A stretch of DNA of 64,000 bases from Chamaea fasciata (GCA_029207755.1 JARCOQ010000002.1:90185087-90249086), one strand, 5' to 3'. Shown: positions 1 to 14,112, counted from the stretch's first letter. Notes: a model not told the origin generated them from the letters alone. Numbers and translations: made by a program.

Positions 1-2980
1 GACGCAATTTCAAGTAGCTTTTTCCCTAATAAAAGGTAATAAAAGCTCAGAAACACAATGGTAAAGCATTACCTAAATGCTTGTTGCAAAGTTTGAGACC
101 CTTTTAAAGCCTGTCATGTGAAAACGACACCTCTGCTGGTAATTTACTGAAGTTCATCAGTAAATTACTGATGATGTGTGGTGACCACATCCACTTTCAT
201 TCACATCCATCATTTCACTTTGCCATCGGGTCAGGACAAATGTGACAGAGCCAGTGTTCTGCTGTCTATTCACAGCCAGGCTGGGATCTCTATCACTCAC
301 TCTGGGCACTCGTGTGGGAAAAGCAGAGGAACAGTTTTCCTGCCCACTGTTCAAGGTGGTCTCCCAGAAGATGTGTTCTCCTTCCCCTCACTCTCAGTAT
401 TCTGGCAATACCCAGAGCAGCCTTAAGATATTGCTGTGGCTCTTCTATCCTGAACTTAACAAGGGGATTCTAAGGTACTGCTTCTGATGCCAAATTTTCT
501 GCTGTATCCTCTCACATCCATCCTCCCTTCAGCCCTGCATGAGGAGCCACCCTCCACGGGGTTAACTAGGCTGTGAAGGAGTAAAAGTTCACCTTCTCTT
601 TTCATCTATTCCAGCAGCAACTTCCAGGGGAACAGTGACTCTGATTTATTTGCCAGAGTACTTGGAAACATGTGGCAGCAAGATCTTAAGATCTTAACTT
701 GATCTGGGAGCCAAGAAGGTTCCTGCATTGAACATCTAAGCCAAAACCAAAGGTCATAACAAAGACATTACTAAAGTAGAGGCTTCCATGTTCCAATCCA
801 AGGTCATCTCCACATGCCAGAATAACAACTTGAAACTTTTTAAGGATAACAGCAACTGCAGCAACAATCAACTGACTCAAAGGGCCTACTTCTAAAATTT
901 AATGCATACATACTTTGCAGATACAAGACACCTTATAAATAAATAGCCTTAAACAGCATCTTAACTTTTGATTGTGGCTCAGAAAAAGGAACTCTAATCA
1001 CACAATCTGAAGCCACACACATTCCAACATAGCATGCTTTCCTATTTCTATTCCACTGCTGGGAAGTCCAAGAACAGAATGAAGGTGGATGAAGGAGTGA
1101 TCCTGTATTTTGTAGACTGATACTGGTCTGATCCCAAAATGCAATCATTTCCTAACAAACCAAAAAGCAGCTTTCTGGGTACTTCAATGGAAAATTACCT
1201 TATATCTGCAAGACCTCAACACATAGAGGCTCTTGTTTCAGTTGGCAGAGATGAAAACAACCAAATCATATTGAGTGCCAGTTTAGCCTAGTTGGAGTTT
1301 TGATACATTATTTTTACTGAACTGATTTAGAGCAGTTTCTAGTAGCTCTTCAGGACAGATCAAAAGATGAGACAAATTCTAATGTCTTTTCTTGACAGTT
1401 ACAGGAAAGCAGCCTGCAAAATTACCAACAGAGAGAAAATGGAAGTCTCCCTTTCAGAGCTGCAGATAACCACTATCATCCCCTCAGTCACTAACTTCTA
1501 GCACACTGACAGAAGTCACAATTTCTAGTTATGCAGATGCACTGAACATTGACCCTTCTTCCCGTCAGTGAGCCCTGTACATACCATTGGCAGAAATATC
1601 CTTTCACTAAAGATTTGCAGAGGAAAAAAGATATTAAGGAAAATTCCAGATCTAAAGTTTATCAATAACTAGCTGCCTAAGGGAGAGGGGAAGGCTCAAG
1701 CCTACAAGAATGGAAGCAGAGGACTATACAAGAGCAGATCTTAAGGTCTTAAAAAGAAAAGTATTACATAGTAGGAGATTTTATTGAAGTTTTGTAGAAG
1801 TTAAAAATCAGCTTTTCCCAGTATCATGTCTTATGTTTAAGCCTGCTGATAAATGATCGCTTATCATACTTACCTGGTAGAACAATTAGATCAAAGTTTC
1901 ATAATTAAAAAAGATACAGTTCTGAAGACTGCAGTAATAGAAATCAGGGTTTGGTGTGGGTTTTTTTAAGCATAAATGTAGGTATACATCTTTGTTGCAA
2001 ACTAGTTAACTGAATGGAAAAGTTAGATCAAGGGAATGATACATACAAATCTGAGCCAGTCATGTGAAGCAGCCATAAAAGAAGTCAATGCCACTATTAT
2101 CATTCATCAGGCAAAGTATTTTTCACAGAAATGAGTCAAGGTAGAGATACTCCAGTAGAAGGCACTTTTTAATTGCATCCATTCCATGCTAGCACTGGCT
2201 ACCCTAGTTCTTAGTATTTGTTTCAACTTAGCAGGTGCATAAATGGGATTAACAGCTAAAGAAAAGTTCTACATTTCCCAGGGAAGATGAAAACTCTAAA
2301 AGTAAGGCAAAGACTTATCACTCCTTAAGACAGTATGGGTGATCAGTTATACATTTCTTTTGTGTTTGAGGACTGCTGCCTCAAAGGACATGAACACACC
2401 ATGAAGTAATTGGCCTTTAATAATCTGAACTAAAATTCCACACTACTTTTCAGTACAAACAAATCAGGATAAAAACATGACTTTGTGATTCTTCCTGAAA
2501 GAGAAAAGCCTGACTGCTACAGCTAACATAAAACCTCCTGTAGGAAGATGTACATTTCTGCTCTCCACAGACCAATTCTCCACTGTCTGCCATTAATACA
2601 CTACTTTTCCCCAGAGCACACAGTAACTAGTTCAAATTACTTTGGTAGATGCCATAATGCTTGGAAGTTATCAGATACTTCTTAAACTAGGATTTTGGCC
2701 ATATGTCCACTCGACCTACTGCAGCACATGTTTAACACCCACACTCATGAAGAGCCCAGTACAATACCCAAGGGAAGCCAGGGCACTATTCCCTAGCCAC
2801 GGATTCCAACATCCTACAGAGAAATCCTGAGCCAAGTCCATTCCTTTCAAAAGATGCTGTTATCAGTTTCAGATCCAGCTTGTAGCCACCTCAAATATGA
2901 CCAGTCAGGACTTAAAAAGAAATAACCCATTATTGGAAATATTGGCTCATCAAGTACATTTCCTGTTACAAGATACTTAC
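1..2980 (-). other. LAMP1 intron 4 (partial)
   Basis: This stretch follows the donor GTAAGT after LAMP1 exon 4. I looked for the Pro/Thr/Ser-rich hinge exon and the second luminal domain on the minus strand and saw neither. Only short chance open frames and no recognised repeat are present, so the next LAMP1 exon should lie left of position 1. Confidence 0.7.
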
Positions 2981-3142
2981 TGTTCACACTGAAAGTGCCA
3001 TTTGTGAGATAGGCTTCCAAAGTGACATTGCTAAAAGTAACATTCACACTCTTCATATTGATGTGCTTGGAGTTGATGCATCTGTATTTTGTGCCCATAT
3101 GTGCCTGAATAATACTTTTATGTGATACAATCTTCATGCCTC
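2981..3142 (-). CDS. LAMP1: LAMP1 coding exon 4
   Basis: Encodes residues 123 (split codon) to 176 and ends with one base of codon 177. It contains the third luminal cysteine in the KYRC motif (Cys144) and sequons NVT, NVT and NGT. It is flanked by a TTCCAG acceptor and a GTAAGT donor. Confidence 0.92.
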
Positions 3143-6100
3143 CTGGAAAAAGATACATTACATTAGTATGTAGCAGTATTCAAAGAAAGGACTCACTATT
3201 ACATCTGGAAAGGTTTCATAATAACAACGGGAAGTTTTATTTTACCTGTAGTTGAATTTGGGAATAAAGTTTCATCAGACAGATTGTAGTGGAAAACTAA
3301 CTCTTCAACTTGGTACTTGTCTGCAGATTCTGAGAAATTGAGGCTTAACGAATGTCCTGCTCCAAAATCCAATACCAGAAGTGGATGAGATGTGTTATCT
3401 TTACCGCATGAGCTCTGTGAGTCTACTGACGCATTTTGTGGAAGAGAAAAGTGTACAAACTGTGGGGTAGAAAATAAAACACATGTAAGTTTTTTTCTCA
3501 CAGCTTTTAAAATATCCTACGAAACTGTTACAAACATACAGCAGACATTAATATTTTCTGTAAGATGTCTCCTTATATACACCAGTATATAGCAAGCAGC
3601 ATGTTACTGGCATTCAAGTTTGAGAATCTTGCTCTCTGAAACTGGAGGACAAAAGAGTACATACTCACAGCACCTCTTAGACTTTTTTTCCCCTCCTAAA
3701 CCAGCAATGTGAATTTGCAGGTACTTCTATACTACAAGAATCAAATCTGGCAAACTCTGGACATGTGAAAAATGGGAGAATTTAAGCTTTGCTTCATGTA
3801 GTACAACTGAGTAAGAACAAAAGTGAATGGTACATTCTATGTAGCTTGGCTGTAATACTTTCAGTTTATTACACATTGTGAAGAAATGTGATATCTGAAG
3901 ACCAATACAATATTTACTGGGAAGTTCTGAGCTTACTGCTTACAAGAAGAAACAGACAAAAGTATGTTAGGAAAGAAGTCAGTTCTGAATGCAAACAAAT
4001 GTACCAGTATCAACAGGATTTCAGACCATCAGCACCACTGAAAACATGGACTACACAATATAAGGCTCAGCTCAAATCATACATAACAAGTGCACCACTT
4101 GTACAGTAGTAGGATTTTTTTAACCTTATATTACACTGATAGCTAGGAAAACAATCAACAACACAAAACTGCAATAAGAGTATAAATAATCTCCAATTCC
4201 TATTCAGTAGTAAAGATACAAAAAACCCCCAAAATTTATTTGTTGGGGCAAATTCTTAATTTTCCATTAACAAACTTTTGCTGTTAATATGGAACAATTT
4301 GTAAGCATTGCACTAGTATGTAGATACACTGAAATCTAGAGATTTGCTAAGTAAGAAAGTCACAGATTCCCAGAGTTTAAAAAGTTTAAAAGCCACATGC
4401 CAACAGCCATTTCAGTTCAGACTTAGTCCATGTGATTGTGACCAAGTTACCAAAAGAGAACTTGTAGTATTTCTGCCCTTACATTTCCAGTGAAAGCCAT
4501 TTTAGTTATCAACAGGACAGGTGTGGAATTTCAGTCATTTCACATGGTTTTTCTGTGATTGTTTCAGGCAGCCTCAACCTTGCTGTTTAATTAGAATACG
4601 CACCCATAATAAAGAAAAGTCGATGCAACATGACTGGGAGAGTAAAAATCTTTGTTGAAGCAGTTTCTCATGCACAGATACTCAGTGAAAGCAAAGATAC
4701 TACATATTTTACAAATACTAAAAATACTAATAAATGACAAGCAGTAAGATACTCACTGCCCTTACCTCTTTTTGCCCATTGTTTTTGTATTCCACTGAGA
4801 AGGCTACTGTCAAATCAGCAATTATGCAGACCTTACCACTTGAATCTTTCACTTCAAATGAAGAGGAAGCCTGTAAAAAGCCTGATAAGAATAAAAAGTG
4901 GTTAACTTGGTGTCACGTAAATTTGCATTTTTAATCTCAAAGAGACAACTATGTACAACTGTACATTTTGGGAGTACAACTTAAGCATCAGTTGAGTTTG
5001 GAAACCTGGGCATTAACAGTCTCTAGATTAGCTTCAACACCACTAACAAACAGAAGACAAATTAAGCAACTCAATTATAAAAATGCAAAGCCACCCAAAC
5101 CAAAACTGTTGACATGCTGGGTCCTAAGAGATAAGAAAAAAACACAGAACAAACACCAGTCATAGTCAAGGCAGGTTCAGTGTTCACCATACACAGCAAC
5201 AATTTTACCATCTTCAGCCAGACCTGACTTAGTTTATTTGATCCTGCAGGCCTCCAACACTGCCTTCCCCCACAGCACACCATGCAGCCTTCACTCCTGC
5301 TGTACCAGGACGCTCAGCTGTACCCGCACTGAATGCAGCATTTAGAAAGCCTGAACTGACTGCAGATGTTTTGAAGGCACTGCCAAAAATAGCATGATAG
5401 AGCATGCTACCCTTGCCAGGAGAACTTCTCTTTACCGTCCTCACGCTCTCCACACTTCAGAGAAGGAGGAGGCCAAGACCTTAACACAGACTTGATGTTA
5501 TGTCTTCCTGACTGGTTTAAGCTAAACTCAGACTGAACTGCTGGGAAAAGCAGGAAAAAGCTTTTCTGCCCTTGTTCCATCCCAGCCTCTACTCTCAGAG
5601 CACACTGAGTACAACTGCCCAAAGTACCGACTCAACAGGGCAAGACCAGCAGCAAGGGGAGCACACAATCATCCTTTCTGATGGCAGCACGGACTGCACC
5701 AGTGTGACCAGTGCCACTGTCAACAAAGCTTCACTCTGACAGGCTGGAAACAGCTGGAAAGCTGCTGATCTCCTACTTCATTTGTGGCTAAGGATATCTG
5801 ACAGTGCTCCTGCACCTGACCAGTTCTTTATTTTAGAACCTTTTGTTTTTCAGATTCTCAACTTTTCACCACCACCACCCTCCAAGTGAACCTCACTGCA
5901 AAAAGTCCGCACTGTTTTCATGCTGGCACTTTATCAGTTTGCATTTACAACAACTTCAGTCTTGCAGAAAACCTGATAAAAAAACGGCTGCAAGACATGA
6001 GCCATTATCACAAGCAAATAAGCTTTACGGAGTCAAACATGGTAATCCATTCAACTGTTGATAATAGCAAAGAGATCCAGGTGAAGGATTATCCATTAGC

Positions 6101-9100
6101 TAACTTCCCTCCCTGAGAAGTTTTAAAAACACAAAACTTTTCACTGCAAAACAATGGTGTGTACAATAGTATGAAGACAATTATTAGGAAAAATTGGACT
6201 TTTGTCAGCTGGACTTCAGTAGAAGGCACATCAGTTGCAGGAACACATTGGAAACTATTTCTCTGGCACCCAGCAAGCATTTTCCCTTGTTGCCTTCCCC
6301 TTAGCAACATCACATCCTCTCCCAGCACCAAAGAGAGCAAAGCTGAAACTGGAATTCATTCAACTATACCCAGTTTTTGGAGAGTCTAGACTTGAAATCA
6401 GAGATAAGACAGAAGAGAGAAAATGCTTAAGAACAGGTAGTGTAGAAAACTTATTTCAAGCACAAACTGTCCTACCTTTGCCTTTATAGCCTGCATAAAT
6501 GTTCATTAAGGACCACATATTCACAAAGAAATGTTATTTACTGCAATTCAGAGCAGTATCAGAAACATGTTAGTCCACATGGAAGTTTCAATTTGCAAAG
6601 TTTCCTTCAATTTCCATTTACATCTGGAACTTGTTTACATTTTATGCAAGCACTGGTTTTCTCCAAAGCAAGCTGCTTACACTTTCCTGAGAATTTCTAG
6701 CACAGTGTAGTGTACACAGTGTAGAGGCAGGGAATGGGAATCCACTGCTCCTTGAACTAACACTATGACTGAAAAATGCTAGAACGAAAACCTACATTGT
6801 GCATGCAGACTCCCTTCTTTGATAGTTATTAAAATCTTGGCAATTTTAGAGCTAAAAATAGTGAAGTAACAGAGTAGAAGAATGAAAGAAAAATATTTTT
6901 AAAAAGAAATGCAGGGGAGAGAAAAGATGGAAAAACAATTAAGAAAAATGTTGCTGACCTAAATGAAAACATGACAGACCCATCCATTACAAATGATTCA
7001 GAGAACAGACAATGCAGAGGTACCAGAAAGTATCAAATGGAAGCCAAATTCTGGTAATGAAGAGTTGATAAATCAACCTCAGCAAGTTAAAGTAATAAAG
7101 AAAATGGGGCATGAATAAACATTAAACAGTAACACCTGCATAACTGCTAGCTTTTTCTAAGTCACATTATTATATGAATCCTGATTTCATTAGTGTGGAA
7201 CAATTGCTATAAAACTCCAGTCCTTCTTAAAAAAATACTCAGCAGCTGCTGGATTCGCAGTTTCAGTGACGAGACACTGAGCTGTCCTCGATGGAGTGGT
7301 GAGAGCTGTTTGACTGCAAGTGAGGCAACTCTCAGGATCACAGGGATGGTGATCAGAGAGAACTCAGCTGCAGCATCATCTGCTCCCAAGGTCCTGAAGG
7401 AATGCAGAAGAAATCGAGTAACACATATGGGACACAGGAGTAAAGAAAAACTAGGAAAGAACCACTGAAGAACAAATCAAGACACTGAAGGAAAGAAGGT
7501 CCCGCCCACTCTCTGCTCCAGCCAGCTTCAGGCAGAGGAACAGCTCACTGGTCTCACAGGAAAGCAGCTGTTGAGTTTTGTGAAGGCAATCTCAGTGTCG
7601 AGTTGTGATTAATGCATGAATCATCACCAGCCCACAAACACTACAAGCCTACAGTCAAAATGTCAAGAGTACAGAAAAGCAAACTGACTGCTGAATCAAT
7701 CTATCCTGGGAATATTTCTAATAAAGTTATATAATGTATTGCTTCATTCTATCAGGGCATATCTACAAGTTGAGATTACTTTTTGTACATCTCATAACAA
7801 TATCATTCTTTGCAGGTAAACACGAAACCTGATACAGCCTCCAGATTCTTGACTTCAGGCTTTAAATGTTCCTCTTAATAAACTGCAGAGCCCTCTGTGA
7901 CAACTATCCGTGGCACAGCAAGTGCAGTACTTCAGATTTAAATGAAGCATTCCAAGACCTTTCAACAGCAGAAAGTAAGTTATTGTTAGGTTCATTATTT
8001 ACTTAGCTGGAAACACTACATTATGGATATCTAGTAAAGGAATTACCAAAAATGTTCTAACATCGAAGAAATTTCACTTGGTTCAGATGCTTCCTTTGTA
8101 TTCCAGTAAGTTCCACAAAAAGACTGCTTGTAATATTTATTCTAGTTGCATATTTTCAATTGAAAATAAGACAATGTCTCCTTTTACACCTCATTTCTGC
8201 AATTACAATCTCATGCAAGAAAACACTTAAGGTAACTATTAAAGCAACAACTAGAGATGTTGCTTGAATTAAATTCAGCATCCTTCTTTATCTAACATAC
8301 CTAGTTCAAAAAACCCTCAAAGTATATTAACAGTCTGAGATAAAATAAGTAAGTCAAACAAAACAAATACTTCCTTGATTGTCTAACAATTTACCTTAAA
8401 GAAATCCACCTCATAAAGTTGTTTGTTTTAAGCTGAACACTACAAAGCTAACAAAACAATCTACCACATGCTCTCAGGTTTCAACCTTCTTACAACTGAA
8501 ATCCTGTTAGTCAAACACAGCTACCCTTGATTTAGTCTCCCACATAATGGAAACCTGCTAAGGGAGAGAGACAAATGGTTGTTGTGTGCTAGAAAACCAA
8601 GCATATTTCATGGCAATTGTGTACACCATCTGCTTACAAAGAGAACTGCAGTTACTATAGTTAATAATTTACTTTGCCTCCAATTTTTATTAGAAACATG
8701 GAACATTGACAACAAGGAAACACAAAAGCTACTTCTGTATAATCTGAGGTTTATTACTACTGTCACGTTTCCTGCGTAAGTAAAAAATTCTTTATTCTAA
8801 GAGGGAGAAAAATGCTAAAGGGCAGCAAGCCATCCAAATCCACCTGGGCACACATCCCATATCATCAGTACTTTAAGTCATACAGATATCCAGTGGATGG
8901 GACTGTTTAAAGTTACATCAACTGCCTATGGTGTTCAGGAGGAAAACCATAGCTGCAGCACAGCACAGCTGTCAGCTCCTGGGATGTGCTCTGATGGGGT
9001 TCAGAGTATCCCACAGCCTCACCACACTCACAGACTCTCCCTGGCTACAGCCCACCCTGGAATTACAGTGCAGCAGCACTCTGGGGTAAGGGATGCCAGC

Positions 9101-12100
9101 CCCACATAATCATTCTGTACCTAAGCTGCAGCACTGATGTGTTGCCCTGCACCTTTGCCCAGGTGTTCTGAAGACAAACACAGCGCACACTGCTATCTGT
9201 GGGGCATTAATCCGAGGAGATAAGAAATGCTGGTTATTATCTAAAGAAGGTTTATTTCCTATTGTACATGTTAACCAAACTGCCCGGTAATTTACTCATT
9301 CTGATGGTTCAGAATGATCCTGTCATCGCAGTGCCATTTTGTTAACAGTGGTAACCTTAGTCACCGCTTTAAACTCCTAAATCTATACCAGAGAATAGAA
9401 TGGAAAAATCCCTGAGGAGTTATGCTCTCCTACAGTGCTCTGTCTTCTAACGTATGCACCACTCCCAGAGGGACACCGGGTCCAAGTCCTTTATCAGAAG
9501 ACCAAGTCAAGAACACCTCCTTAGGATTCAGAACCTATACCACCTTGGGATAATACAGAAAGAAAAAGACAGGAACAACTGAAAGCAGGAAAATCCCTTC
9601 ACAAGCTTGACTTATGAAACACTTTGCAAGATGTGAGATGGTCTCCATAAGATTATGAGTTATACACTCACCCTTCACCGATGGACACACGAGACTGAAT
9701 GCTGGCTATCTGCAAAGCTGGCAGGAAAAGACAAGGCTGGACTCACTTCAGGGCACACACAGTGGTGGGGAAAGGGAGAACAGAGCTGAATTCAAGGATG
9801 TATGAGAGTACTTTAGGGGATAAGAGAACCAGCTGCACTTGTGCAGGTGCAGCACCTGATTATATCAAGTTCCTGATCCAGCCCAGAATATGAATCCTTG
9901 CCAACCAAGAGACAAATTCACACAATCTCAGATTACAGCTTTGATATTGTCGACTTCAATTAAAGCAGTAAACATTTTGTTTTTCAATTCAAGTTGGCAG
10001 ATGAATAACTTCTGTCTTTATAAACCAATTCATACAAGTACAAAAGCATTAGAAAGGAAAGGCTATCTAACAGCCATAGACACTTGCCACTTGACCGGAG
10101 AATTGCACAACTGCATCAAGTTCAGTCACATGAAACTTCTTTAAGGCTTCCTATCTAGAGGAAGGAAGTCTTGGGATAGCTCTACAGCAAATGACTGCAT
10201 GAGTGCCCTGAGAGAGCTGAACTCCCCTGGCCAGATCCTTTTCAGCATTCACACAAATCCATTTTGCACTGGCTCTGCTTAGTGCTGCTTTATCACACCA
10301 CACAACTAACACACATTCTTCAAGGCAGCTGCCAGCCCCAAACAATGTTTTGAAGAAAGGAGCACTGTGTGACAATTTAAAGAGAAAGCTTCACCAGAGG
10401 AGAGAATATTGGAAATAAGGCAATAAACTAACTGCCTGAGTAAAACCACACTCCTAGCCCTACAGAGTAGATCTTAACCCTGTCAAAGAAAGTAAAAATA
10501 CAGGTGTTCCCACATCATACAGAGTGAATTCTTGTTAAGAAAACAGATGCCATCAGAAGTCTAATACAAGAAAACCAAATATATTAACTGTGAGCTACTG
10601 TGCTCAAGGCTGAACACTGGAGAGGGAACAAGTACCCACTGCACAGAGCTGAAGCACATTCAAACTCTGTACTGTCAATGCCAGGGTACACCTAAGACTC
10701 TCACATTTGAAATTAACAGTAGAAAAAGTAGCACTGACAGAGGTGCTGACAAGGGACAGAGAAGGTGAAGAAACTGTTATACTAAGACTGAAAGGGACAC
10801 CAGTCCATCTTGAAGTCAGATGCCCATAAACCGTGGAATCCTGATTTACCAAAACATAAGGTACATTTAAAAGTATGTAACACAGAATCAAGGTAATGCA
10901 AGGGAGTGTTCAAATAGCTGTTGTAATTCCCACCACTCACACACCCAAAAGTGTCTTCTGCCAAGCTTAAGAGAACACATACCAAGAAATCCATTTCAGC
11001 ACCAAGGTTTCTCAAGGAATTTCCAAATAATCACGGCTGACTTGAGACCAAAGACAAACTGCTGAAGCTGCAACTAGCAAAAGGGAGGTGTGCCTTTTGC
11101 TAGAAATAAGCTTTTATCTTTGAGACCTACAAAGGCTTATCAGAGATAACAACAGCAGTTAATGTTGCAACAGAGTATCAATCTTTGAGTTCGGTTCCTC
11201 AGTACTTTGAGGCAATTCTTCACTTTGTCATCTGCTACTGATTAGAAAACATCCTAATCACTACAGAACAATCTAGAAGCAGGCTACACCAAAAATGAAA
11301 CTCCTCGGTCAGCCTGAACAGAAACCTTGGAAACATATCTCAAAAGCAGCATGTCAGGGAATCTGCAGAGTTCTCACCAAGTCAGAAGTTACTTCACCAG
11401 TCACAAAAGCTGCTGAAGTCGAAGACAAGTAACCTATCAATTGATGACTGGCACACTCATTCCGATTCTTAGAGACTGTGTCAACACACTTCAAGCAGCT
11501 ATCAAGCAAACACTCTGTCAGGGCACAGTCAAGGGCAGCATTTGGTAAAACAACGTTTCAAAAGCTGCTCAACATTAAAGGAGATAGATTCTGTGAAAAC
11601 CAAGTTTAAATGGTCTCAGTTCCAGACACCCGATAATGCCAAACCTGAAAAAAACAATTCAGCACCAGACTGCTCACTGGCTGGAATTCATTATCAAGTT
11701 TCTCTCAACTATCTCTACATTGGTAGCAAGGTTTGAAATTCCTTTTTGGACTAGAGTTGAGCAATAGAAACATGTGGATTATGCGTCAGTGACTCTGAAA
11801 TGGCATCACATTACTTTGAAAAACTAATTTTCTCTTCTGCAAATCTCAAACACTTCATTACTTATTCACTACACTGAATCCACGTCTGATTCTAATCTTA
11901 AATTTTCAGGAGAGAGTTCTCTGATGTGTCTGTGTTTCAGTAATGAAAAACTGTATGGGTGCTCTAGATCTGAGAGAGCACGAGCAGCTCTGTTGGGTTT
12001 GGCACACAACCCAACTGACTCATCGTGCTCAACAACAGACGAGCACCATCTTACTCAGTATTTCAAAAAGCAGCAGCCAAGTTTAAGGGAAGGTACTTCC

Positions 12101-13962
12101 ACTCCCCATAGCCCCCTTTCCCTGCATGTACCATGTACTACCTAAATGTTTTCTTAATTAATTCCATATGTACATTTGATGTTAGCAAGGGAATCAATTA
12201 GAAAATGCTCAATGCTGAGACATGAAACATTCAGTTTAGTGCTTGCTGCTCAATCTAAATAGAAAACTGAAACAGTAAGTGAGGTATCGTGAGGCATTCA
12301 GGTGGGGAAAAAAAAAATCTGCTGTCCCAAAGTCAAGGCATCACCAAACAAGTTTTCACATCTGTCCCACCCATGCTAATCTTTCAGTCTCCTGTGATCA
12401 CTACCTTATCCTAATCAGTGTTCACTCAGATGACTAAAAGGCTTCAAATGAGCTAAAATATCTGAAGGCTTGAGCTCCTATATATCATTATCTCTTATTC
12501 TTCTCTCCTCACCTATAACCCAAACCTCACACTCTTGCAAGAAAGGAGTTTCTATTTGTACCACAAAATCTTCCCCCAAGATTGCAGTATAAAGTTATGC
12601 ACTAACACCCAGCAACTAAGCTACTAGACACTGGTACAAAGTCTCGACTATCAGTAAACAGTTACTCTGTGGTAAAATAAACTATTCTGTTGCCTCAGCT
12701 GCAGAAACCTAACACATTTTAGATGCCAGAAAGTGACAAAGATGATGACACCGAATGATGTTTGTAACTGCCAATTAACCAGAGGAAGACTACTGCAGTT
12801 AAGCATTAACTGTGGTACCACAAAAAAAATCACAAAAGCTGATGTGAAAGCAAACTATAAAGCAATTCTTCATTTAAGCCATAACTATATCAAACAAACC
12901 ATTCAAGTAATTCCCACTGTAACACCAGTTGAACGACACTTCAGCTGGCAGCCCTAAACAGCAAGGAGCACTGTAAATCACTGTGCTGGCTGCACTGGCT
13001 CACGAGGGCTGGATATCTGAACTGCTCAGTGCCCTTTGCGGGTGGCACTTTTTGGGCTCAGTGAAACTGAAGTACGGTCAGTGGCGATAACCATATTCAC
13101 TCCCAAAGAGACGTTACAGGAGTCGCAAAGACTGTCCCATCTCAAAAACGATGGCAGATAAGCATTCTCAACTGCTACTTTATTTAGGAAATACTTTGGC
13201 CAGCTGCTGAACAAGTTTCCTTTGCTGCCAAAGCCACATCTCAGAAACCTGACAGCGTTGTGTGATGTGGCTTTCGAGACAAGAAACCAAAAGCAAGGTA
13301 GTTATCAGTAAACAAGCAAGACGCAATTCCTCGTTAAACAGCCCTGCTGCTCTAACAAACCTTCTCATCAAGGCACTGAAATCTCTCTATTTCAGGCACG
13401 TTTCGTGTTTTACTCAAGATACAGCAGGAAGACAGTCATTAAGGAACGGAGCACTACATGCCCCATAGAAAAGCGCTGCATCCTAGCAATGACATCAGTA
13501 GCGCCCGCGTCTCCACGCCTCGTGCTCCAGGCGCGTTTCCAGGTTCTCCCCGGAGCGGTTCCCCACATCCAAGGCAGGTGCTCAGAGCGGCGTTCCGGGG
13601 CTCTAAGGCGGCTCAGGGCGCCCAGCGCGGCGGCCGCCGCCTCCCGTCCGTCACTGCCCTCGTACCTCGGGCGGCCCTCACAGCTCCCGGGCGCCACAGG
13701 GGCCCGGCGCGGGGAGGGGGCGGAACGGCCCCCCAGGAACCGTGAGCCCCCGCGGGTCGGTCAGCACCCGGCAACGCCGACAGCAGGCGGGAGCGGACGG
13801 GCCGGCGTCCGGTTACAGGTGCCGCGTCCAGCGCCGCCGGCCCCGGGGCCACCTCAGGCCGCTGCGACCCCCTCCCCCGCCGCCACCCCGCCGAGCGCAC
13901 AGGCCGCCCGCGTCTCCCCCCTTACCGAGCAGGGCGGCCGCCGCCAGCAGCCCCCGAGCCAT
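2981..13962 (-). CDS. LAMP1: LAMP1, lysosome-associated membrane glycoprotein 1 (5' half, exons 1-4; 3' part outside the window)
   Basis: Four coding exons on the minus strand join in frame: 13926-13962, 4766-4881, 3246-3459 and 2981-3142 (176 codons plus one base). The product begins with a signal peptide (MARGLLAAAALLGFLQAS, exons 1-2) and continues into the first luminal LAMP domain. Cysteines fall at 31, 69 and 144, where the family forms its disulfides. Eight N-glycosylation sequons are visible (Asn 60, 73, 92, 110, 119, 156, 161, 170), as expected for this densely glycosylated protein. The hinge, second luminal domain, transmembrane helix and the cytoplasmic GYQTI-type sorting tail of the family are not present and must lie left of position 1. 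LAMP1 is a major lysosomal membrane glycoprotein that shields the membrane and acts in lysosome movement and fusion. LAMP2 is the main alternative, but the CUL4A-PCID2 neighbours favour LAMP1. The start has a purine at -3 and G at +4. Confidence 0.92.
3246..3459 (-). CDS. LAMP1: LAMP1 coding exon 3
   Basis: Encodes residues 52-122 plus one base. It carries the family motif SSCGK (Cys69), the segment LLVLDFGAGHSLSLNF that corresponds to the conserved G.GH.L.LNF core, and the YNLSD motif. Five sequons are present. The intron to exon 4 is only 103 bases. Confidence 0.93.
3460..4765 (-). other. LAMP1 intron 2
   Basis: AT-rich intron with donor GTAAGG and acceptor CCACAG. No exon, RNA gene or recognisable transposon was seen in it. 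Confidence 0.75.
4766..4881 (-). CDS. LAMP1: LAMP1 coding exon 2
   Basis: Encodes residues 13 (split glycine codon) to 51: the end of the signal peptide and the first luminal strand, with SFEVKD and KVCIIADLTVAFSVEY (Cys31). Two CAG acceptors lie 12 bases apart. Only the upstream one (exon start 4881) keeps frame with exon 1's phase-1 end and gives GFLQASSS. Using the downstream AG with exon 1 would give an early stop. Confidence 0.9.
4882..13925 (-). other. LAMP1 intron 1
   Basis: First intron of about 9 kb between the signal-peptide exon and exon 2. I saw no coding exon of a known gene, no tRNA and no clear CR1 or LTR copy. The promoter CpG island covers its 5' end (about 13500-13925). Open frames here are short and unrelated to one another. 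Confidence 0.6.
13926..13962 (-). CDS. LAMP1: LAMP1 coding exon 1 (signal peptide)
   Basis: 37 coding bases starting at ATG (13962-13960) encode MARGLLAAAALL plus one base, followed by donor GTAAGG. The short hydrophobic alanine/leucine run is the start of the signal peptide, as in other LAMP1 first exons. Confidence 0.9.
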
Positions 13963-14075
13963 GTCGGGGTGCGGGGACGGGGCGCGGCGGGAGCGGGCAC
14001 GGGCCGAGGGCGGGCACGGGCAGGGGGCGGCGGCGGCGGCTCCGCGCTCGGGGCGCTCTGGCGACGGCCCGGCCG

Positions 14076-14085
14076 GTCATGTGAC
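14076..14085. promoter_or_regulatory. E-box palindrome GTCATGTGAC
   Basis: A ten-base near-palindromic E-box (CATGTG core) about 115 bases upstream of the LAMP1 start. It differs at one base from the CLEAR consensus GTCACGTGAC bound by TFEB/TFE3/MITF. The function is inferred from the motif and from LAMP1's known membership of the CLEAR network. Confidence 0.5.
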
Positions 14086-14088
14086 CGC

Positions 14089-14096
14089 TGACGTCA
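14089..14096. promoter_or_regulatory. CRE palindrome TGACGTCA
   Basis: A perfect eight-base cAMP-response element (CREB/ATF site), four bases from the preceding E-box, in the LAMP1 promoter. Full CREs close to CpG-island start sites are often functional. Binding here is inferred. Confidence 0.5.
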
Positions 14097-14112
14097 CACG
14101 GGCGGGCCGCCC

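Noticed and set aside
2981..13962. Identity as LAMP2 rather than LAMP1
   Set aside because: LAMP2 also neighbours a cullin-4 gene, but here the cullin has the short CUL4A N terminus and PCID2 follows it, which is the LAMP1 block.
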